Positions 7,409-12,561 of a DNA stretch of 12,561 bases are shown here, piece by piece. Every line of letters starts with the position of its first letter. The stretch's first letter is position 1. Below the pieces are notes generated by a model, which was not told the DNA's origin, searched no databases, and worked only from the letters and a program-made list of their open reading frames with translations. The DNA comes from Tardiphaga sp. (GTDB lineage Bacteria > Pseudomonadota > Alphaproteobacteria > Rhizobiales > Xanthobacteraceae): NCBI GenBank assembly GCA_028290765.1, contig JAQGJF010000420.1, positions 1 to 12,561 on the forward strand, read 5' to 3'. The translations under genes were made by a program, and so were the position numbers.

Positions 7409-7423
7409 GCAGCAACCGTACCG

Positions 7424-8833
7424 TCAGAAGTTGAAATAGATGAAGGGCGAGGACATCGACGTGTTGGTGGCGATCAGCGCGACGATGGCGGCGGCGCCGG
7501 CGAACGCGCCGGAGAGCGCAATCCTGCCGTTCCATTGCATTGCGGCGATGGTCTGGCTGTTCGGACAGAGCCAGACGATCATAGCCCCCAGCAGCAGCAG
7601 CGGACACGCCGCAACCATCAGCCCGGGCGCGCCGAGATGCGGGCTCGCCATGGTCCGCAGCAGCGCGTGGGCGGTGGCGATATCGGGCGCCCGGAAATAG
7701 ACCCACGTCATGTTCACGAACAGAAAGGTCACGACCACGGCCACCGGCTTCGGCAGGGCAAGCCCGGCCCCGGACCAGGCCTTGTGAATGCAGGTCGCCG
7801 CACCATGCAGCGCGCCCCACATCACAAAGGTCCACGCCGCGCCGTGCCACAACCCGCCGAGCAGGAATGTGACGAACAAATTGCGATAGACGGCCGCAGA
7901 GGACGCCCGGTTGCCGCCGAGCGGGATGTAGAGGTAATCGCGCAGCCAGCGCGACAGCGTGATGTGCCAGCGCCGCCAGAAATCCTGGATCGAGTCGGCC
8001 CGGTAGGGCGAATTGAAGTTGAACGGAATACGGATGCCCAGCAGCAGCGATATGCCGACCGCCATGTCGGCGTAGCCTGAAAAATCGAAATAGAGCTGGA
8101 ACGTATAGGCCAGGCTGAGCAGCCAGGCATCGGCGAAGCCGAGCGACGGGACAGCCTTGTATCCCAGATCGACGAACACGCCGAGCTGGTCGGCGATCAA
8201 CAGCTTCTTGAGCAGGCCGATCGAGAACAGGCAGGCGCCGTCGACTAGAAAGGGCGCATAGGAACCGACACCGGGTTCCTGTTTGCGGCCGAGCCGCGCG
8301 AATTGCGGCATCACGTCCCGCCAGTGGATGATGGGCCCGGCAACCAGATGCGGGAAATAAGTCACGAACAGCCCGTAACTCGCAAGGTCGCGCTGCCGGT
8401 GGCCACCGGCGTAGATGTCGGCCAGGAATGCGATCTGGGTGAAAGTGTAGAATGAAATGCCGAGCGGCAGCGCGATGCCGAGATGCGGCGGCGCCGATCC
8501 GAACAGCTCCGCGAGATTTTCCAGGATGAAGTTGGTGTATTTGAAGAAAGCCAGCAGCCCGAGATCGAACAGGAGTGCGCCCACGAACACGACTTTCCGG
8601 CGCGGCGGAGCCAGATCGGGGTGGGCCAGCGCGCGTCCCGCCGCATAATTCACCAGGATCGAGACGATCAGGATCGGCGTCTGCGCCGGATTGCCCCAGG
8701 CATAGAACACGATCGACGCCAGCAGCAGGATCGGGACCAAAAACTTCCTGAAATCCAGCATCGAGGCGAGATAGAACACGCCCAGCACGATCGGGAGAAA
8801 TCCGAGCAGGAACTCTCTGGTGACGAACAGCAT
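7424..8833 (-). CDS. MBOAT-family O-acyltransferase (AlgI-like)
   Basis: This 469-residue polytopic membrane protein has the MBOAT/AlgI signature: PLGISFYTFTQIAF (123-136), YFPHLVAGPI (159-168), YFDFSGYADMAVG (248-260), DFWRRWHITLSRWLRDYLY (284-302) and GGLWHGAAWTF (326-336), where His330 is the expected catalytic His. AlgI-type proteins transfer an acyl group, typically acetyl, across the inner membrane for modification of an exported polysaccharide. Its length is usual for the family. The ATG at 8833 has only a weak GAG upstream. The SGNH partner gene follows after 15 bases, so the pair forms a two-gene unit. No polysaccharide synthase gene is in view, so the substrate remains open. Confidence 0.9.
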   Translation of the reverse strand: MLFVTREFLLGFLPIVLGVFYLASMLDFRKFLVPILLLASIVFYAWGNPAQTPILIVSILVNYAAGRALAHPDLAPPRRKVVFVGALLFDLGLLAFFKYTNFILENLAELFGSAPPHLGIALPLGISFYTFTQIAFLADIYAGGHRQRDLASYGLFVTYFPHLVAGPIIHWRDVMPQFARLGRKQEPGVGSYAPFLVDGACLFSIGLLKKLLIADQLGVFVDLGYKAVPSLGFADAWLLSLAYTFQLYFDFSGYADMAVGISLLLGIRIPFNFNSPYRADSIQDFWRRWHITLSRWLRDYLYIPLGGNRASSAAVYRNLFVTFLLGGLWHGAAWTFVMWGALHGAATCIHKAWSGAGLALPKPVAVVVTFLFVNMTWVYFRAPDIATAHALLRTMASPHLGAPGLMVAACPLLLLGAMIVWLCPNSQTIAAMQWNGRIALSGAFAGAAAIVALIATNTSMSSPFIYFNF

Positions 8834-8885
8834 GCGGGCTCAAGATCTCTGTTAAGCGCGCCGGCCTTTGTCGGTCGCCGAAACG

Positions 8886-8897
8886 GTGAAGCTTCAC
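8886..8897. promoter_or_regulatory. Perfect 12-bp palindrome in the MBOAT leader
   Basis: GTGAAGCTTCAC is its own reverse complement and lies in the region that would be the first part of the MBOAT leader transcript. It could be a regulator site; no cognate regulator is seen. Confidence 0.25.
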
Positions 8898-8916
8898 GTA
8901 CTTGTTTGATTTAGTG

Positions 8917-8945
8917 ATGATATAGGCATGACATGCCGCGGCCAA
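8917..8945 (-). promoter_or_regulatory. Candidate promoter of the MBOAT/SGNH unit with palindromic spacer
   Basis: On the minus strand, TTGGCC (8945-8940) and TATCAT (8922-8917) are separated by 17 bases and match nine of twelve consensus positions. The spacer contains GGCATGACATGCC (8925-8937), a perfect inverted repeat around one central base, placed where a repressor would act. Transcription would start about 77 bases before the MBOAT ATG. Confidence 0.4.
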
Positions 8946-9083
8946 AAGGCGTTCGGAAGCGGCGGTGGATGCTCGGGCGATTGTTCAACAAATCGTGTGA
9001 ATCTGATATCGGGCAGGGCGAATGTTGTCTCGGTCTTTTTTGCGTCGACAAGCATAGTTGTTTTGCGCGAGACATGTCGCAGG

Positions 9084-10010
9084 TCAGCAGCCCGGTGGCG
9101 AAACGCCGGGCGTGGCCGTGGCACCGGTCGCGTTGGCCGGTGCCATCATGCCGGGGTTGGCCAGATCCATGGTGATGTTTTCGCTGCAGGCCGCCGAGTT
9201 CGGTGTCGGGATGGCGGCGGAGTTCGGATCGATACTGGTGTCGCCGAGCGCGGCGACCGCGGGCTGAATCGTTCCCGGGGCCGGACCGGACTGGATGACG
9301 GGAGTCGACAGCGGGAAGGAGGCGCCATTGGTCGAGGACGTCGCCGTGCTTGCATTGCAGCCGGTGGGCGTCGCGTTTCCCAGTGCCGTGATCGGCGTGA
9401 TCGTTCCGGTCGTGCTTCCATTTCCGGGCGCGAATGGCGTCGTCGTCGGTGTCGCCAGGAGCATCGTGCTCGTCGTGCTGGTCGTTCCCGCCGCCGCCGT
9501 GTTTGCCGCGGTGGTGGCGATGTCGGCGGACAGCGGCGCTGCGGTCACCAGGGGCGGAACCGGTATCGGGGGGGCTGTAACCTCGCCAAGCGTTACCGCG
9601 GAGATCGCGGGCGTCGTTGTGGCGGCAGCCGATGGCGCGGCCATCGCCGCGGATACGACGATCGTTCCCAACGCCGGGGGCGAAGCGATTGTCGCGGTGG
9701 TCGGAGTCACGGTAACCGGAGCCGTCGCCGGAATCATGGTCGTGGTGGAGGATGCCGTCAGCGGCGAGCAATTGACGAGGGTGCCCGGCGTCGTGGGATC
9801 GAGGGCCAAGGGAAGCGGCGCCAGCGTCGTGTCCGGAGCGCCGGGCTGCGTCGCGGCCGAGAACGGGCTCGGGCCGTTCAAGGGAGACGACAGGATCGCG
9901 CCCGGCGTCGACGGAAGTCCCATCGCGGTGGTGCCCATGGTCGAAACCTGTGCCACGCAAGCCGTGCCGCCGAGCAACAGCGCGGCCATCGCGCAGAGGA
10001 ACGTTCGCAT
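9084..10010 (-). CDS. Secreted Thr/Ala/Pro-rich low-complexity protein
   Basis: This 308-residue protein starts with a signal peptide (residues 1 to about 20, ending near ACVAQ; the GTAC before it is not a standard lipobox). The rest is dominated by Thr (about 59 in total), Ala, Pro and Ser. By reading, the mature part has no Lys, Arg, His, Trp or Tyr, only three Phe, a handful of Asp/Glu, and four Cys (81, 218, 275 and the last residue, 308). It is therefore acidic, probably disordered or extended, and may form disulfides. The start is supported by GGGAGAGAG (10023-10015) in the 14-base gap after the adaptor stop, making it the last gene of the RND operon. I do not recognise a family. A role as surface, wall-spanning or efflux-linked protein is a guess from position only. 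Confidence 0.72.
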   Translation of the reverse strand: MRTFLCAMAALLLGGTACVAQVSTMGTTAMGLPSTPGAILSSPLNGPSPFSAATQPGAPDTTLAPLPLALDPTTPGTLVNCSPLTASSTTTMIPATAPVTVTPTTATIASPPALGTIVVSAAMAAPSAAATTTPAISAVTLGEVTAPPIPVPPLVTAAPLSADIATTAANTAAAGTTSTTSTMLLATPTTTPFAPGNGSTTGTITPITALGNATPTGCNASTATSSTNGASFPLSTPVIQSGPAPGTIQPAVAALGDTSIDPNSAAIPTPNSAACSENITMDLANPGMMAPANATGATATPGVSPPGC

Positions 10011-10014
10011 CGAA

Positions 10015-10023
10015 CTCTCTCCC
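10015..10023 (-). promoter_or_regulatory. Ribosome binding site of the Thr-rich protein gene
   Basis: GGGAGAGAG lies four bases before the ATG at 10010, between the adaptor stop and this start. It decides the start and supports this frame over the competing open frames on both strands in this GC-rich stretch. Confidence 0.55.
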
Positions 10024-10024
10024 G

Positions 10025-11308
10025 TCAGCTCGTCGGCCCCGCCGGCTGGCTCTGCGGCGCGACCTTGCTGCCTTCGGCCAGATTGACCATCGGATTGAGG
10101 ATGACCTGATCCCCGGCCTTGACGCCGTCGCGGACCTCGACCTGCGTGCCGAAGTCGCGGGCAACCGAAATTTTCCGCAGGTGGGCTGCGTTGTTCTCGA
10201 CCACCGCGACATGCAGTCCGTTCTGGTCGAACACCACCGCGTCGGCCGGCACGATCAGCGACGGCGTCTTGCGCGGGATATGAAGATCGACGGTGCAGTA
10301 GATGCCGGGACTGAGCGCGCCATCCGGATTGGGGACGTCGATCTCGGTCAGCAAAGTGCGGCTGCCCGGCTGCAGCGCGCTGGCGATGCGCGTCACCTTG
10401 CCGGGAAAGTCGCGGCCCGGAATCTCGGGGACATGCACCACGGCTTCTACCCCAGGCGCCACGCCGAAAGCCTCATCCTGCGGCACGAACAGCTGGATCC
10501 GGATCACGTTGCTTTGCATCACCGTGTACATCAGCGTCGAGCCTGACGTGACGAGGCTGCCATTGTCGATGTTGCGCTGGGTGACGATGCCGTCGAATGG
10601 AGCGATCACACGCTGATAGGCCTTCTCCTGGCCGAGGATCTTGATCTGCGCTTCCTGGGCGGCGATGTTGGACTGGGCGACGCCGACCGCGGCCTGCTGC
10701 GCCGCCAGCGTCAGCCGGTCGTTGTCGCCCTGCTGCAGCGTGAGCCAGCCCTGCTTGACGAGATTGCTGTCGCGCGCGTTTGTGACCTGCGCCAGTTCGC
10801 GGCTGGCCTGGGTCTGCTGCAACGTGGCCTGGTTCTGCGCCAGCGTGGCCTGTGCCTGGACGATCTGGTGATCGAGTTCGGGGGCGGTGATCTCCGCGAG
10901 CAGGGCGCCGGCCTTGACCTTGTCGCCGATGTCGACATAGCGCTTCTCGATATAGCCGCTGGTGCGCGCGAAAATATTCGCGGCTTCGAACGCCGTGGTA
11001 GTGGCCGGCAATGACACCGTCGAAAAGCCGGCGCTGGCGCGGACCGCCGCGACCCGCACGGCCGGAACGAAGTCGCGGTTCTGTTTGGCGGTCGCGGCAA
11101 CAGCGAGTTGCGCCTCATGGTGTCGCCAGGCGCCGGCGCCGAGCCCACCGGCGAGCAGCAGCAATGCGGCGGCCCCGAACAGCCAGCGGCCGCCGGATCG
11201 CGACGGCTTGCCGGTGCGGCCGGGCGGCGTATCCGGCTCGCGATCGAATTCCGGTTCGGGCGCATCGCGCAGGATGGAGTTCTTCGGCATCAGGTGAATC
11301 TCGTTCAT
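10025..11308 (-). CDS. RND efflux periplasmic adaptor (membrane fusion protein)
   Basis: This 427-residue HlyD/AcrA-type adaptor has a cytoplasmic N-tail of about 40 residues and one membrane anchor (about 42-61). The first half of the lipoyl domain (about 105-140, with SGYIEKRYVDIGDKVKAG) is followed by a Gln/Ala-rich coiled-coil hairpin (about 145-230). The second lipoyl half (APFDGIV at 236-242) is followed by a beta-barrel and a membrane-proximal domain. It links the inner-membrane RND pump to an outer-membrane channel. The ATG at 11308 overlaps the permease stop by four bases (ATGA). The non-lipoprotein membrane anchor differs from the lipid-anchored AcrA. No outer-membrane channel gene is in view. 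Confidence 0.92.
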   Translation of the reverse strand: MNEIHLMPKNSILRDAPEPEFDREPDTPPGRTGKPSRSGGRWLFGAAALLLLAGGLGAGAWRHHEAQLAVAATAKQNRDFVPAVRVAAVRASAGFSTVSLPATTTAFEAANIFARTSGYIEKRYVDIGDKVKAGALLAEITAPELDHQIVQAQATLAQNQATLQQTQASRELAQVTNARDSNLVKQGWLTLQQGDNDRLTLAAQQAAVGVAQSNIAAQEAQIKILGQEKAYQRVIAPFDGIVTQRNIDNGSLVTSGSTLMYTVMQSNVIRIQLFVPQDEAFGVAPGVEAVVHVPEIPGRDFPGKVTRIASALQPGSRTLLTEIDVPNPDGALSPGIYCTVDLHIPRKTPSLIVPADAVVFDQNGLHVAVVENNAAHLRKISVARDFGTQVEVRDGVKAGDQVILNPMVNLAEGSKVAPQSQPAGPTS

Positions 11309-12561
11309 GCGATCGGTCCTTCAAACACGCCGTGCTCGGCCTTGCCATCATTGCCGCCGCGCAACAGGGCGAACAGATACGGCACGATCAGCAGGGTGGT
11401 CGGCGTTGCAAACAACAGCCCACCGATCACCGCACGCGCCAGCGCGGCATTCTGTTCCTCGCCGGCTGCGCCGATCGCCATCGGAATCATCCCGACGATC
11501 ATCGCCGCGGCGGTCATCAGCACCGGCCGGATCCGGGTGTGGCCGGCGCTGATCGCGGCGTCCAAGGCCGAATGCCCGGCGAGCTGCTGTTCGCGCGCGA
11601 AGGTGACGAGCAGAATCGAATTCGCGGAGGCGACGCCGACCGCCATGATGGCACCCATCAGCGACGGCACGTTCAAGGTGGTGCCGGTGATGAACAGCAT
11701 GGTGACGATGCCGCACATGGTCGCCGGCAGCGCCAGCATCACCACGAACGGGTCGCCGAAATTCTGGTAGTTCACCACCATCAGCAGATAGACGAACACC
11801 GCCGCGAACAGGAGGCCGATGGCCAGATTGCGGAAGGAATCGTTCATGCTCTGGATCTGGCCGAGCACCTGAATCGTGTTGCCGGGCGCAAGCTGCTTCT
11901 GCAGGTCGGCGGTGACCTTGTTGATATCCGCGGCGACGCTGCCGAGATCGCGGCCCTGCACGCTGGCATAGACCTCGAACACCGGCTGGATGTTGGTCTG
12001 GTTGGAATTGGTGGTGACCTGGTCGCGCTTGAAGGTTGCGACGTTGCTGAGCATGCCCGGCACCGGCTGGCCGCTGACCGTGAGTGTGCTGGAAACCGGC
12101 GTGTTGCCGAGCGCGTTCAGCGAATTCATCCGGTATTCCGGGGTCTGGACCGCCAGGTAATACGGAATGCCCGAGGTCGGGTCGGTCCAGAAGTTCGGCG
12201 ACACCTGTTCCGAGGAACTGAGGCTGACATTGATATTGGTCGCCACCGTGCTGGCGTTGAGGCCCAACTGGGCGGCGCGGGTGCGATCGATCATGGCGTA
12301 AAAGGCCGGCGCATCGACTTCCTGCTGCAGATGAGCATCCGCGATGCCCGGAATGGCGGCGATGCGCTGCCGCAGCTGTTTGGCGACCTCGAGGTTGTTG
12401 GTGCCGTAGCCGACGGTGCGGACGTCGATCTGGGCCGGCAGCCCGAAGTTCAGGATCTGGGTGACGATGTCGGCGGCCTGGAAATAGAACGTGTCTTCCG
12501 GAAACGCCGCGGGCAGTACTTGGCGCAATTTGCGCACGTAGTCGGCGGTCGGCTTGTGGCC
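11305..12561 (-). CDS. RND efflux permease, C-terminal part (5' end outside window)
   Basis: A frame of 418 residues is open to the right edge and ends at a TGA overlapping the adaptor start. It holds the second periplasmic porter loop followed by the last membrane helices: AIGLLFAAVFVYLLMVV, then PFVVMLALPATMCGIV, the GVASANSILLVTFARE helix, and two closing helices ending before a short polar tail. The HTRIRPVLMTAAAMIVGMIP segment is typical of AcrB/CusA-like pumps. Complete RND permeases have about 1,000-1,060 residues, so about 60 percent is missing. The pump takes substrates from membrane or periplasm using the proton gradient. Substrate cannot be told from this part; the proton-relay residues are outside the window. 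Confidence 0.92.
   Translation of the reverse strand, partial: GHKPTADYVRKLRQVLPAAFPEDTFYFQAADIVTQILNFGLPAQIDVRTVGYGTNNLEVAKQLRQRIAAIPGIADAHLQQEVDAPAFYAMIDRTRAAQLGLNASTVATNINVSLSSSEQVSPNFWTDPTSGIPYYLAVQTPEYRMNSLNALGNTPVSSTLTVSGQPVPGMLSNVATFKRDQVTTNSNQTNIQPVFEVYASVQGRDLGSVAADINKVTADLQKQLAPGNTIQVLGQIQSMNDSFRNLAIGLLFAAVFVYLLMVVNYQNFGDPFVVMLALPATMCGIVTMLFITGTTLNVPSLMGAIMAVGVASANSILLVTFAREQQLAGHSALDAAISAGHTRIRPVLMTAAAMIVGMIPMAIGAAGEEQNAALARAVIGGLLFATPTTLLIVPYLFALLRGGNDGKAEHGVFEGPIA

Noticed and set aside
7329..8945. Minus-strand 538-codon frame overlapping the MBOAT gene
   Set aside because: It is a shifted frame of the MBOAT gene with Arg/Ala/Pro-rich shadow composition; the MBOAT frame has all family motifs.
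8894..9055. Possible 53-residue minus-strand protein (ATG at 9055)
   Set aside because: The residue mix looks somewhat protein-like, but there is no ribosome binding site and it overlaps the candidate MBOAT promoter. A comparison with relatives would be needed to call it.
9295..10086. Plus-strand Val/Ala/Gly-rich frame opposite the Thr-rich gene
   Set aside because: Its composition is what the reverse of Thr/Ala/Pro codons gives. It runs against the operon and into the adaptor gene, with no credible domain.
8911..10212. Minus-strand 433-codon frame overlapping the Thr-rich gene and the adaptor gene
   Set aside because: It overlaps the well-supported adaptor, lacks a signal peptide or ribosome binding site, and has Arg/His-rich shadow composition. 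The 9084-10010 frame has a signal peptide and a good ribosome binding site.

Overview
The window looks like chromosomal DNA of a GC-rich alphaproteobacterium, most likely Bradyrhizobiaceae (Bradyrhizobium/Rhodopseudomonas type). This is inferred from base composition, gene families (OpgC-type acyltransferase, RND efflux operon) and two intergenic palindromic repeat types that I remember as abundant in that group. No rRNA, tRNA, CRISPR array, integrase or transposase gene is visible, and no gene-free stretch exceeds 300 bases.

Region 1 (1-4163, minus strand) is a compact two-gene unit. A TIR protein with one clear TIR domain and two more TIR-like segments is followed, with a 4-base ATGA overlap, by a large nSTAND1-type P-loop NTPase with one membrane helix and a TPR-like tail that runs off the left edge. 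A good sigma70-like promoter with a perfect 12-bp palindrome over its -35 box lies just upstream. This sensor/effector-like pair is the best candidate here for a little-described system (defence or stress signalling).

Region 2 (4268-4747, minus) is a small lipoprotein gene that appears to be split by about 125 bases of palindromic repeats: a 29-bp perfect inverted repeat and a second hairpin. The two halves remain in the same frame and are separated by a single TGA inside the repeat.

Region 3 (5015-8945) carries envelope-glycan acylation genes. A plus-strand OpgC-like membrane acyltransferase converges on a minus-strand MBOAT acyltransferase/SGNH-hydrolase pair. A large imperfect palindromic repeat sits between the converging 3' ends.

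Region 4 (9084-12561, minus) is an RND efflux operon read right to left: the C-terminal part of the RND permease (start outside the window), a 4-base overlap to the periplasmic adaptor, then 14 bases to a secreted Thr/Ala/Pro-rich protein of odd composition whose mature part has no Lys, Arg, His, Trp or Tyr.
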